Of a stretch of DNA of 64,000 nt, positions 37,588 through 56,580 are shown piece after piece (the stretch's first letter is position 1; every line of letters begins with the position of its first letter). The translations under genes and the position numbers were made by a program. The stretch spans positions 62,001-126,000 of the forward strand of contig WIXG01000128.1 in assembly GCA_009869945.1 (NCBI GenBank), given 5' to 3'. The DNA is from Mesaphorura yosii (lineage: Eukaryota; Arthropoda; Collembola; Poduromorpha; Tullbergiidae). Under the pieces are notes generated by a model. That model worked only from the letters and a program-made list of their open reading frames with translations, made no database searches and had not been told where the DNA came from.

Positions 37588-38937
37588 ATGAAGCGGAGCA
37601 GCTCCAGACTCTCAGCCTGTGTCAGTGTCAGTGCCTGCGTGGGCGCGCTGCTGTTGCTGATTTCCGTCGTGCAGTGTGACGAAATTGTAATCAATTTGCA
37701 CACATCCCCTCCGTCCAGTTTACCTGTACAAGCCGCCCCTGAGGTGCCTGTGCGGAGGCCACAGACAAACCATGCACAAGCTCCATCGCCGTCAGCGCCT
37801 GTGCCAGCACGCCGAGAAAGTGAACTTGCCACAGCCTCGTCCGAAGTGACCAGTAGCAACAGTCGAGGTGACTACTATGGCGGGAATTATTATGATGACG
37901 GATACCTTCCGGCGGCTCCACTGAGTTACAGCCACGGCCACGCCCAGAACTACGTGACCAATGACGGTGGGCAGTTTGTGTACCAGCACCCGGAGCACCG
38001 ACCACACACCCACGCGCACGGCCACGCGCAGGCGCAGAGTCAGTACACGCACCTGCCCCACCAGGCACCGCGGCCACAGAAGTACCACCCCAAACAGCCG
38101 TACCATATGCGACCACAAAAGCAGCGTGTCTCACAAGGGCACGGACTCTCGCACCACGCACAAGACGCGTACTACGCACCAGCCGAGACCCACGCGGAAC
38201 ACGCGTACGTGGGTGAGGGCTACGGAGGCTACGGAAGCGAGACGAGCGGCGCTGCCGTTGAAGGAGTTGGAGCTGGGCACGTTGGTCAGTCATACGAACA
38301 AGGACACACGGGCCCAATTCCCGTCCCGATCGCGATCCATACTGAGGCGAGTTCTGATCACGGCGCGGAGCATCCCGAGCAGCATTACTATTCGTCACCC
38401 GTGGAGGTCAGCAGCAGCCACAGTCACGGGATTGGATGGAACTGGGTCAAGGACATCGAACTGGGCGAATTCGCTCTGCTCTTCATCCCCGCCGCTCTTC
38501 TGACACTCGTCTACATTTTCTACGTGGCTGCGAATTCGCCAAACAACGCAGCCTCAAAGTACTTTATCGACGGGGTCGGGAGCCTCGGGCCGCCAGTTCC
38601 GCATCGGAGACCGTCCTACCACCACCCACAGCCACAACAGCACGGGCCGTCTTACATGCAGCAGCCACAGCAGCCGCCACAGCAGCATGGAGGCGGAGGA
38701 CCAAGCAGCGGCGGAGGCAATGCAAACGCTGACCTCGACGCGATGCAGGGCGGCGGACCTCCGCCAGAACTAGCTAACTTGATAAACCAACTCGGCATGC
38801 CCAGCCACCCGAGTCAGTTTGGGGCTAGCGGACCGCACTCGAGCCCGCCCCATTTTGGGAGATCGCTCGCCCTCGACCGACTCACGCAGCGCGTCCACAC
38901 TGGGATTGAGAAGGGCGAGGCCATGAACAAACACTAA
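37588..38937 (+). CDS. Secreted/membrane His-, Gly- and Pro-rich protein, unknown function (member 1)
   Basis: Single exon, 449 residues. The N-terminus (SVSACVGALLLLISVVQC) is a clear signal peptide with cleavage expected after about residue 30. Next comes a low-complexity region with many His, Tyr, Gln, Pro and Gly (HAHGHAQAQ, HAEHAYVGEGYGGYG). One hydrophobic segment at about 295-316 (EFALLFIPAALLTLVYIFYVAA) is probably a transmembrane helix, followed by a Pro/Gln/Gly-rich tail ending in LALDRLTQRVHTGIEKGEA. The predicted topology is type I membrane. Cuticle, glue or extracellular-matrix roles are possible for such composition, but I do not recognise the family. The next gene shares the layout. 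The ATG at 37588 fits the signal peptide. Confidence 0.8.
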   Translation: MKRSSSRLSACVSVSACVGALLLLISVVQCDEIVINLHTSPPSSLPVQAAPEVPVRRPQTNHAQAPSPSAPVPARRESELATASSEVTSSNSRGDYYGGNYYDDGYLPAAPLSYSHGHAQNYVTNDGGQFVYQHPEHRPHTHAHGHAQAQSQYTHLPHQAPRPQKYHPKQPYHMRPQKQRVSQGHGLSHHAQDAYYAPAETHAEHAYVGEGYGGYGSETSGAAVEGVGAGHVGQSYEQGHTGPIPVPIAIHTEASSDHGAEHPEQHYYSSPVEVSSSHSHGIGWNWVKDIELGEFALLFIPAALLTLVYIFYVAANSPNNAASKYFIDGVGSLGPPVPHRRPSYHHPQPQQHGPSYMQQPQQPPQQHGGGGPSSGGGNANADLDAMQGGGPPPELANLINQLGMPSHPSQFGASGPHSSPPHFGRSLALDRLTQRVHTGIEKGEAMNKH

Positions 38938-40250
38938 ACTAAGCTGGTCGGTTCTTAATTATAGTTCGTGTGTCTGAAGTTTCAAATATTCAAATTCTCC
39001 TTCTGGAGTCATTAACGCCTGCCTGGATGCATTTTAATTTATTGAGCAATTAATTAAGGTTTAGTAATAAGCGAGTGTACGTGGTCATGTTCAGGAGTTT
39101 AACGAGGAAATAAAATGGAAATGAGAGAATAAGTAAATGGTTCAGCTTAGCATTCTTTCCGATTTTGCAAAAGGCATCGTCAGTGAAACTCCTGGGCTTA
39201 GCACGGCCAGGGCTTGCTGGCTGGCTCTGAAAAGAGAACCAAACTAAACCAGAAGCCCGTCTTGCTGAATGCAAATTGCAGAGTTTTCCTTTCACTTTGT
39301 CTTTACCTCAATTTGATTTCAACATCATGATTTCAATTTTCTCACTTTCGTAGAGCAGAAAAATGTTAAATTGTTGCCGTGCACAAAATCACTTTCGACA
39401 GAGTCGCGCCTACCGAGGACTGATCCCACTCGTGAATCATGTCGAACGAGTCTGCGCCTGCGTTTCGTCTCGACACTCTGGCCTACAACAACAACGAGTT
39501 TTTGCCCCGTCGAATCTGAACCAGCATTCAGCCTCAGCCCTTGCCGATCACAAATTCATTTATTTCTGGGCTGCCTGGCAGGTTTTGCAGTTTTGCTAAT
39601 AGCTTTGATGCACTCGCCAGAATTTCAATTGGCGATTTGCGATTCTGAAATACAAGAAATGGAAATGGCGAGCAGATGATTTCATTCTCACGTTTGATGA
39701 TCACGTTGCTTTGATCTTGAATGATTGAGTTGAGTCTGTCTTCTGTCTTCAGGCAAAGGCAGGTAGTAAAAACGCACACGCAAGAGTTGACCTCGACCCT
39801 CATTCGCTTCGCACGTCGCAGTCTCTTCAGTCAACAAGACAGGAGTTAAGCCTGAGCTGTTAAGCTGAGTTAGCTGAGGCATGGCGGTGGTTGGGTTGTA
39901 CTTCCGAGCAGGCAAAGACTCAAGAGTGCGATTTTGCGAGGGTGAAAACGACGAAACCGGTTTTCCCAAAACGAAAACAAAACAGAAACCAGAAACCGCA
40001 TTTTAATAAATTCCACCTGCATTCAATTAGTTTTGACATCTCCTTAAGAAGAATTCACCTACATTCAACAACTCATTCGGCCGGACCTGCGAATGAAATC
40101 AGTCTCAGTTTCATTTCATGTCATCCACGACGAAGTCGAATCAGCGTGCACATAAAAAAAGACGTCCACGTCGATAATTGCCTCCCTCCTGAGTCCTTCC
40201 TGCTAGTTTAAACTGAAGTCCATCGTGCCATATATCAGGACACATCCGAA
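38938..40250. other. Intergenic, between the two His/Gly-rich membrane protein genes
   Basis: No recognisable gene or repeat. Short open frames around 39363-39679 lack domain signals and splice support. Confidence 0.4.
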
Positions 40251-40833
40251 ATGAAGTCAAGAAATCTAGAAGTGACTGCTCTACTAATTAGTGTAGTGCT
40301 AATTTCCTTCGTCAGTGCCAACCTCAGCATCAAATCCTTTGCCACGACGGGTTTTCTGTCAGGCCCCGACTCGAGTGCGGGCGCAGCCTCAACAAAAGAC
40401 AGCACCAGCACGGGCGCTCGGAGCCACGGAGAGTCGTCGGATCTCGAAAATGTCCTTGTGCTCGGCGCACCAGGTAAAAATAATCAGCAAACGCCCCTGC
40501 AGCCAAATTTTTAACTACGAGAGTTATCTTCTGCTGTGACCTTTGAACTTTCTTCTCTGCCCCGCAGTACTGTTCGTGCCCGCGCTGCTCCTCATCCTGA
40601 TGTATTTATTCTGGGCGGGTTCTTATTCCTCGTACAATTATCATCACAAGTACCCGCACGGCTTCTCGTACACGGGGCTCGGGACGATGGGTGGCCATCA
40701 CGGAAGCCACATGCAGCCCTCGTTCGCGGCTCATCAGCCTCAGCATCACGGAGGCGCAGGCAGTGGAATCAGTAAACGACTGGGAGAAATGGACAACGAT
40801 GGAACCACAACGCATTTACTAGCCAGCATTTGA
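40251..40833 (+). CDS. Small secreted/membrane Gly/His/Ser-rich protein, unknown function (member 2)
   Basis: Two exons (40251-40473 and 40568-40833, phase 1), 162 residues. Signal peptide at 1-23 (VTALLISVVLISFVSA), a Ser/Thr/Gly-rich ectodomain, one transmembrane helix at about 75-92 (VLFVPALLLILMYLFWAG), then a His/Gly-rich tail (YNYHHKYPHGFSY, QPQHHGGAGSG) ending in ISKRLGEMDND. The helix matches that of the preceding gene (LF-I/V-PA-x-LL, then Tyr and Phe). Both have the order signal peptide, low-complexity region, helix, low-complexity tail, so they are probably diverged paralogues. AATAAA at 40911. Confidence 0.78.
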
Positions 40834-40910
40834 AGTCAACGTCTTCACCTACTCTCCTTCGACTTTCATCCATCTCAACTGTATTCCTTAAATTATTGAA
40901 CGAAGTACGA

Positions 40911-40916
40911 AATAAA
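40911..40916 (+). terminator. Polyadenylation signal, membrane protein member 2
   Basis: AATAAA 77 bases after the stop at 40833. The opposing ST13 signal lies only 25 bases further on. Confidence 0.55.
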
Positions 40917-40941
40917 ACGACATAGAAATATTGGAGTTGCT

Positions 40942-40947
40942 TTTATT
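40942..40947 (-). terminator. Polyadenylation signal, ST13
   Basis: TTTATT on + (AATAAA on -), about 260 bases beyond the ST13 stop codon at 41208. Confidence 0.5.
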
Positions 40948-41207
40948 TCAAAATTTCAAGACAGTACAGAACAAAAACAAAGGGAAGCATGCTTTAAAAT
41001 TCGAACTCGGCCAATTGTGTGGTCAGTCACAACGAATTAATTTATGTTTAATGATTACACGAAAGCATTAAATTACGAAAGATGTATGGAAATTGAAGTA
41101 CTACAGTGCGGGAAATTGCTATAGAAGGAAAACTGAAGAGGAGAGTGTTTGTTTTTGTTAAGTTTGTTCCAAGCCTTCGACTCGATCCTGCCCGCTGTCG
41201 CTGTCTT

Positions 41208-49382
<8,175 letters not shown>

Positions 49383-49455
49383 TCTGCAACTTTCTCCTTC
49401 TCTGTATCCTGCCAACAAAAAGAATCAGTGATCACGATCACATTTACATTTCGAC

Positions 49456-49537
49456 GAGTTTCCGCAAAGAGTTTTCAGTTTCGAAGGTGATCACCTTCGA
49501 ACGTGAAACCTCTTTGAGTTTCCGTTTCAGTTTCGAA
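49456..49537. promoter_or_regulatory. ST13 promoter: 22-bp palindrome within a direct repeat
   Basis: About 100 bases upstream of the ST13 start codon lies a perfect 22-base palindrome (49480-49501). Its left half reads TTCGAAGGTGA and its right half is the exact reverse complement. It is flanked by two similar copies (49456-49485 and 49516-49537) of a sequence starting GAGTTTCCG and ending CAGTTTCGAA. Such symmetry suggests a binding site for a dimeric factor. The TTC/GAA content recalls heat-shock elements, which would suit a cochaperone gene, but the usual two-base spacing between TTC and GAA is missing. Confidence 0.5.
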
Positions 49538-50655
49538 AAACCAAAAAATATCGGGCCTGATAATTACAATAGTTAATTTTACTCACCCTTAGCAATCAAT
49601 TAGCAAGATTTTCCACTTAATCACTGATAACACTGATCCCTGGTAGAGTACAACTGGATTGCTGAATCCGGTATTGTTGCCTTTTGACAAACTTCAAACT
49701 CTCAACAAGTTCGAAAGATTGGGAAGTTGTACAGCGCACGTCGTAAACATAGCCACAAGACTCAAATGCCGATTCCTTACAAAAAGCTTTGGATTCGAAA
49801 GAGCGAGAAAATTCCGTCGCAGTTTTTGCTCGGCGCACGATGAACTCGCTGCATTTCAAAACGAACGAACGACCCCAAAGCGTAGTTCTTTGTCATACAA
49901 TAAGCAGAGCATTTGAACTTGAGTACTTTTTTTTAACCCATCATTAATTAGTTAACTAGCAACATTTCAACACGAACTCCATTGCCAGATTTTATTTCAT
50001 TCGGTTATTACTTTAGAGCTAAGAACTATTTTTACTTAATAATTTTAGCTATTCAAATAATGACATTTATAATTTTCATTAAATTAAATAAGTTAAATTC
50101 ACCTTAATTCTCATTTGTGCACTAGACACTACGACAAAGGAACAAATAAAAGCTATTTTCTACTACCTAGCAATAATTAGAACTAACTACTTTGCTCAAA
50201 GTTCTGTTTAGGTACTTAATTTACAGAATTGAGATACTTGAATCAAGATTTAATAATTTATCTAATTAGCATTTAATTACATTTACTCCAGGTTCTGTTT
50301 CATAATTTATAGTTACAAATGTACATGTCCATGAATTTCACAAAATTTACCGCATTAATTTCACATTGCATTACGAATGCATTGTAAACTTATACTTTGC
50401 AAATGAAGAGTACAAAAATAAGTTAACACAACACTGAAGGCTGATAAACAAAATGACATTCAAGTCGAAGTAAATTAACTCAAAAATTACAGTGTTTAAG
50501 TACGAATTGAGTCTCAGCTAACGTACATTTGCATTTGCACTGGTTATCCTAAGAATCAATAAATTACATTAAGTTATATTAATTTAATTACTTTAATAAT
50601 TTGTCATAAAGATCTCCATCTGCGCCCGACGGCCTAAGTATCATCTCTTGGTTTA
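49538..50655. other. Intergenic, A/T-rich, including the SS18 3' UTR
   Basis: Strongly A/T-rich from about 49920 to 50640 and probably mostly 3' UTR of SS18 on the minus strand. No gene or large repeat seen. Confidence 0.45.
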
Positions 50656-52187
50656 TTACTGCTGAAGCTGTTGTGCCGCGCCCGGGTATGGACCCCGCTG
50701 ATTCGGGTACGATGAAGTCTGTGGCGCGTACTGAGGAACTCCCTGCGGATTCGCCGACGAGTAAACTCCTGCGGGTTGTTGCTGCTGCCCCGGCCCCGGC
50801 GCTGGCTGATTCGGATTTTGGTAGTGCGGATAATTCGGGTGACCACCGTAATAGTTCTGCGGATGTTGCGTAGAACTCGGAGGAGCTTGGCCATACTGCT
50901 GCGGCGCTCCTTGTGTGTTTGCTGACGAGTATCCAGCACCAGGTTGTTGCTGAGCTGCCCCAGGATTGGTTTGGTTAGGAGGGTAGTGTGGATAATTTGG
51001 ATTCGGATGACCTCCGTAGTAGCTCTGTGGCTGTTGATGCTGTGTTGTGGCTCCCTGAGGAGGTGCGTATTGCTGTGGAGTGGCTTGAGGGTTAGCAGAC
51101 GAATATCCACCGCCTGGCTGCTGAGAACTTGCAGGATTTGGCTGGCTGGGATTCGGGTAGTGAGGATAATTTGGGTGCCCTCCAGGGTAGTAATTCGGAG
51201 TCTGATGCTGAGTGGATGGGGGCTGGGCTCCAGCGTACTGCTGAGGAGTTCCTTGTGGATTTGCTCCTGAATAAACTCCACCCGGCTGTTGCGGAGGTGC
51301 AGCAGGATTTGGTTGGCTTGGATTTTGATAGTTGGGGTACGTTGGATGGCCACCGTAATACCCTTGTGGTTGATGCTGAGGCGCCGCATTTGGTGGAACA
51401 GGCGCATATTGTTGTGGCGCAGTTTGTGGGTTCGCTCCTGGGTAGCCTGCCGCTGGTTGTTGTGTGGGCGCCTGACTCGTTTGGTTAGGCGTCTGGTAGT
51501 GCGGGTAATTAGGGTTAGGATGTCCTCCGTAATAATTTCCTGGCATTTGCTGTTGTGGGCCAGGCCTTCCGTAGTAGCCTGCAGATCAAAAATTCCGTCA
51601 GAAAGTGCAAGTCTGTATAGCAAATGAGAAGATACACAACTTCAAATTTCAATTACCTTGCTGTTGAGGTTGCTGTTGGTGTTGCGCCGGAGGCCCGCCT
51701 GGACCACCCATTTGCATTTGTGATTGCGGTGGTTGTGTCATCGGGTCAGTGGGTGGCTGCAGCAACACGTTGAACACGTTATAAAGAACATTGGATATCA
51801 GTACCAATATGAGTGAATGACTAATTAAGACGTACCGGCAACATTTGCTGAATATTCTGCCCTCCATTGTTGTCTGCAAAAGTCGCTAAATATACGAGGT
51901 TCCGGTGCAAAATCTGCTGGCTGCGGAGTCGAAAGATAAATTCTTATTTGCTGCAAAAATTTGATCGCAGAATTGTCACCAAGTTTCTGTTATTAGACTT
52001 ACTACTGCATGCATTCCTGTCCTTTTCCCTTATTCTGATAATCTTGAATCGTCTGAATCAAGTGAGCATTTTCGTCAAGTACTTTCTGAATCGTAGCAGT
52101 GTTCGGTGGTTGCGGCGCTCTCATTCTGGCACCCGGAGGTGGAACTCCGGGCTGCTGTGGCGGTGGACCAAAGGTGCTAAGTGACAT
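50656..52187 (-). CDS. SS18: SS18/SYT-type BAF complex subunit
   Basis: Subunit of SWI/SNF (BAF) chromatin-remodelling complexes and transcription coactivator. Four exons (52003-52187, 51836-51920, 51657-51756, 50656-51578), 430 residues, as in human SS18 (about 418). The N-terminal SNH/SSXT domain is complete: ATIQKVLDENAHLIQTIQDY, then YQQILHRNLVYLATFAD and QQMLP. After a Gln/Met/Pro linker, the C-terminal half is a QPGY-type low-complexity domain of five repeats with YYGGHP (once YYPGGHP) and QQPGGxYS motifs. Such domains in SS18 drive self-association and coactivation. Exon phases are consistent, and the start is the first ATG of the conserved domain. Only one SS18/SS18L-type gene is visible here. 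Confidence 0.95.
50690..51546 (-). repeat. Five tandem coding repeats in the SS18 QPGY domain
   Basis: Each unit of about 55 residues (165 bases) contains YYGGHP, NYPHY or a variant, a QPxPA stretch, QQPGxxY, and a PQQYA block. Units differ at many positions, so the array is not recent, but the period is regular. Confidence 0.8.
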
Positions 52188-53186
52188 TCTGAGAGATTAG
52201 AGAGATCTTTCTTCAAAGTCGAAGGGCTGGTGCAATTCTACAGTAGATTGCAGATAACACCCATCTACGAGACAAAAAAACTAGCTAAAAACTAACTGAA
52301 TAACCCGGCGACAGGTGAAACAGCCAAAGCCTAATAATTAATGCACTTACACGTCTGCGGAGCCCCAATCCCTAATTCCCAGTAAGTTACTAAACCCCGG
52401 ATAAGATTTAATTAAGCCGTTAATTGTTGCGGCTGCTTTCTGTTACTTCACCGGGAGCCTACCTCAACAATTAATTTATGGGTGTCTTACATGTATATCA
52501 CAAAACGAAGGTACGTTTCACTTCAGAATTAATCTCTCCGAGAGCTTAACGTGCATTTACAGTTAAACACCGACCCAGAGTTAATAATAAATTAATTCCG
52601 CGAATTCACCTTTTGGGGATACTGGAATTGTGCACGGAGAGGGCAGGTTCGCTGGCTGGCTGCTCTGTAGTGAATTCACTTGGCTGGCTGGCTGTCTATC
52701 GCTGTCGTTCCTTTCGTAGCAATCCTTCATCGACAGACGCCGTAGAAAATTCCTTTAAACTTGCCTCTTTGCGACTTGCACTTTCTGTGAGCTTTCGGCT
52801 TTTATTGACCGACCGCCTGCGTTCGCTGCTGCTCACTTTGTACATAAAAGCATTCAAGCATTGCGTGACGGGACGAGACTACTCGCTCGCCTTTGTGCTG
52901 TGGAACAGTGGAACTTTCTCTCCGAAACCTTGCTGCAGGCCGAGGGTGAGCTTTCTCTGTTCTATTTCGGACACTTTTACGACCACGCTTGAACTAACTC
53001 ACCTCAGGGCCCCAGCAAACCCCCTTCGCCGCCGCGTGTAGCGTCATTTAACCTGTTTTATTTATTATTCTCATGAAAAAAAGCAATAACCAATAATCTT
53101 CATTAACGTTGCTTGTAAACGAATCTTATGATGTGACTAGCTACAAATTACTGCGTAGCGTATGCATGCGTATTAAATTATTATTT
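52188..53186. other. SS18 5' flank and Mio 3' flank
   Basis: SS18 5' flank and 3' end of the Mio gene, with a minus-strand AATAAA at 53057-53062. A plus-strand frame at 52613-53041 is open for 142 codons but lacks an ATG at its start and any family resemblance. Confidence 0.45.
53057..53062 (-). terminator. Polyadenylation signal, Mio
   Basis: AATAAA on the minus strand, 125 bases beyond the Mio stop codon. Confidence 0.5.
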
Positions 53187-56100
53187 TCAGTGAGGAAAGT
53201 CGACGATCTTGTCCAAAGAACTGCACTTGCAGGAACAGCCGGAGACGGGGCATTCCGACTGCGTGCCGAACCACTGCTGCAGATGAATCGTGTGGCCACC
53301 TTGCAAAAATTTGGTCTAAAATTAACCTCCGTCATTGACAAAGGGGAATGCGCCTTATAACTTACCATGAAAGCAGGTTTGACACCAGGTGTACCACGAC
53401 AAGGCTTCGGGCGAAGCTCCAGTCTTCTGCAATTCTCTGATTGGTTCTGTGCTGCTTCCTAGAACTGTGCCCATGTGAAGCAGGCAGATGGCACATCGCG
53501 GCAGAGGTTTCCGGCAACTCGGGCAGCACGACAGTTTTTGCTTTGCACTTGTCGTCGTGAACCGAGAAAATATTTGTGTACTTCGATTGAGGCTTCCGAG
53601 ACCAACTGTGGAAATGTTCTTGCCACAAAAACTGCAGGAAACTGTTACTTTTGGCTGTGGAATGAGGGCGGGGTTGTTGGAATTCTTGAAAATATCAAAC
53701 TCCGCTCTCGACTCCCACAATTTCCACGAGTTCAAAAGATCCCTGATAACAAGAGTGATTCCATGCTGATAATGGTATGCCGAATGTAAAAGGACCTGGG
53801 CATCTGGCATAATTTTCAGCTACCTGTATCGCTCAATCCAAAACTTGAGCTGATTTATGGCAGAGATTTCCATTGGCATCGTTCGGATGGCAAGGAGAGA
53901 GACCGTCTGCACATCGCCAGTCATGTCCAAGTAGCGCTGAAGGAGCGGAAGAACGGAGGGTGTCATCCCTGTAGAAAAGTGAGCAGTATTAAGAGAACAG
54001 CGCTGGGAAATGCCATCCTGGAATCATACTACAAGCAAATCAGGATAAAAGTTGTATTCTTACCAGTCAGGAGGACTCCGTGCAGGTCCCCCTTTCTGGT
54101 CATGTCGTTAGTGACTTCTTGAATGAAGTTAAGTAATTTGGCGTCATTAAGGAAGGAACAGGCGAAGCCGACTCTGTCTGCCAAGTCGACGCCGGTTTCA
54201 TTCTTCAGAAAGGAAGATCAAATTATTTCAGCAAAAAAGTTACATGATCAATCAGTTCGTTACATTTCAGACAAGTAAATGTCTTACCAAAATAATGTCG
54301 TAATTGTTGTCAGTCTCTGTCAAGAATGCAAAAATGGCACGGATGTACGGGTCGTTCAGTTTGGTGAAGTTCACCTGCGCCATTTCTCTCCACAGCGAAT
54401 TCCTGTCGTCATTGAAGCCCGCAATGGCTGTAGCGACAATCGGCCAGTACGGATGCCCCGAATCGCTGAGTATTCGGATGCAGTGTCTTAATTTCAGGTG
54501 GAAAAGTGCAACAGCAGCCTTTCGACTTGCGCAACTCGGAGTTTCGCCCGTCCCGGAGTCGGAGTCCCACCCGCACAACGCTTGCACGACCCTCCGCTCT
54601 TCGCTCCTGCGTACCAAGAAATTCAACCACTTGCCAATTAGTTACTTGCGTTTAGTTTTGTAATACAATTAAAATAGGGGACTAACTGGTAAGTCTTCTT
54701 GTTGTTGCTCAGGTCGAAGGAGCTGTTGACGATCACCTCCGACTTCATCGGCTCCGTCCTGCTGCCATCCATTTTGAGCACCGTGCGAACTCCAGGAAAT
54801 CTTACGTTGCCGATGAAGGGCACTCGGTACTTATCTCGATCTGTGACGTGATAGCAATACTCCAGCCACTCCCACAAGTGTCTCAGCGACTCATCGTCTT
54901 GCACCACGCTACAGTTTTCTCTCAGAACCTTCTGCGCAGACGCAAAGCGAGTCAGAATCAAAAGTTAATTATTCCAATTTATTTTGAGTTTTCTAATTAA
55001 GACTGAAAGTAAAAAAGCTTACCTTGAGCCCGTAACCATTTTGAGCTCGTTGTTTCATTTTGACGGAAATGTCGTCAAGTTGTGCGTACACGTCGTCTGT
55101 GTTATCGATGTACTGAATCATTTTCTTCCCGTTGGACCAGCAGAGCTTAGACGTGGGAGACCAGTTTAACGTGACTCGCTCGTACACCACAGAATTCCAT
55201 AATACACCTGAAAAAATGAATTGTGCATTTCTGTTTCAATATTTCGAGCTACAGATCACACCCAAGTTTGAGCTACCTACCGCTTGCTGACTTTGTGGTT
55301 AAGACGTTCTCATCGCTCGGATGCCAGGCAAAAGATGTGATCTGGGCCGCTTGTCCAAGCCCGTGCGATGAGTTACTCATTCCAGAGCTTATGTACGACG
55401 GCGTGAGGCTTCGGTCAAGCACTGCAGGCTCCCCCTCCTCCGAAGACATGGCGGCATGATGCACATCGTGAAGCTGCACGTGATAGCTGTCCTTTTCTAG
55501 GCACGCGAGTAGGCCGGACCTGCAACGCAAAGAATTTCGCATGTGGTGTGTAATTTATGGAGTGCAGTTTAATTTGATTTACCTGGTTGGGCACCACCCA
55601 ATCCTGGAAATATTCTTGGTATGATTGAGAACAGCGAAGGGCTTGTCAAGATTGCGAAAATCCCAGACAAGGGCTTGATTGTCTGCGAAGGAAGCAACTC
55701 TCTGATTCCCATCCACCGAAATGCCATACACGGCCTTTGTGGACGCTGTTCGTTCTATCTTGCCTTGAATATCTATCACGCATTAATTAAAGTAGTTAGT
55801 ATTTAATTCTACGAACCTACATCATGTGGTAATTAGCTATATAAACACTCACCACGGAGGTCGAACAGTTTGATGTGCTTCCCGTTCATCCCCACAAGAA
55901 GCGTTTTTGCGGTGACCCAAGCCACTGATTGCGCTGTGTCCGAATGACCTAACTCTGACCTTAAAGCGTCAGAGTGAAATCCATTTGCGAATGTGTGGGT
56001 TGAGTTGATATCCCAAATCACGACAGCGTGATCTGATCTCGCCTTGTCCAAACCAGCAGCGAGCAAGTTCGGCGAGAGTTTGTTCCAACACAGTGAATTG

Positions 56101-56580
56101 ATTTGTCTTGTGTGCTTTGGAGCTGAAATCAAGGCGAATAAAGTAGAGAATAAAGGATAACAAGTCATAAATTCAATGCTTCGGATGCTTACCAAACTCC
56201 TTGTTGATGATTGTGTCTCCGAAGGAGGTAAGGACTACTTTTCCGTTCCCCAAGCCTATGGCTATCATGCCATCAGCATCTGTACCAGGATAACAATCGA
56301 TCACCTTCGGGTAAGGATATTCCTTCAGCTTGACGAGTTGCGTGGCCGTCTGAGTCGGTGATATTTGAATTGCTAAATGAAAAGCGGAACTCATTTATGT
56401 CAGGAACTTAAGAGCATTTCTCATAAATACTGTAAATTATCTGATAGACTTACAGGGACCTTTACCCGTTGAGTCGTTTGCATTTTGGGCGTTGCTCAAG
56501 TCTTCAACTTTGTAGAGGACGATGTCTTGTGCCCACGTAATCAACTGATCGGTCTTGTTCGGTACCCACTGCAAATCCAT
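53187..56580 (-). CDS. mio: GATOR2 complex subunit Mio (MIOS)
   Basis: WD40-repeat subunit of GATOR2, which antagonises GATOR1 to allow amino-acid activation of TORC1 at the lysosome. Twelve exons (56454-56580, 56193-56372, 55853-56122, 55583-55772, 55281-55519, 55023-55207, 54687-54931, 54288-54606, 54064-54202, 53824-53968, 53366-53742, 53187-53299), 842 residues; human MIOS has 875. The N-terminal propeller includes [13 protein letters not shown] and [11 protein letters not shown]. The alpha-solenoid middle has [12 protein letters not shown] and VVQALCGWD. The C-terminal zinc-binding region has [38 protein letters not shown] and [10 protein letters not shown], as in MIOS. An in-frame TAG just after 53824 lies inside an intron, since the conserved ERYR-DLLNSW join requires splicing there. 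The exon 7 donor (GTTAGT) is slightly weak. Confidence 0.96.

Noticed and set aside
37691-38398. 235-codon open frame on the minus strand opposite the His/Gly-rich gene
   Set aside because: Arg/Leu-rich shadow of a GC-rich coding exon. The plus strand has the signal peptide and transmembrane helix.
52613-53041. 142-codon plus-strand frame upstream of SS18
   Set aside because: No ATG at its start and no family resemblance. It lies where SS18 promoter sequence is expected.
53355-53824. An in-frame stop and a possible separate start for the zinc-finger part of Mio
   Set aside because: Splicing from 53824 to 53742 restores the conserved ERYR-DLLNSW sequence known from MIOS, so this is one gene.
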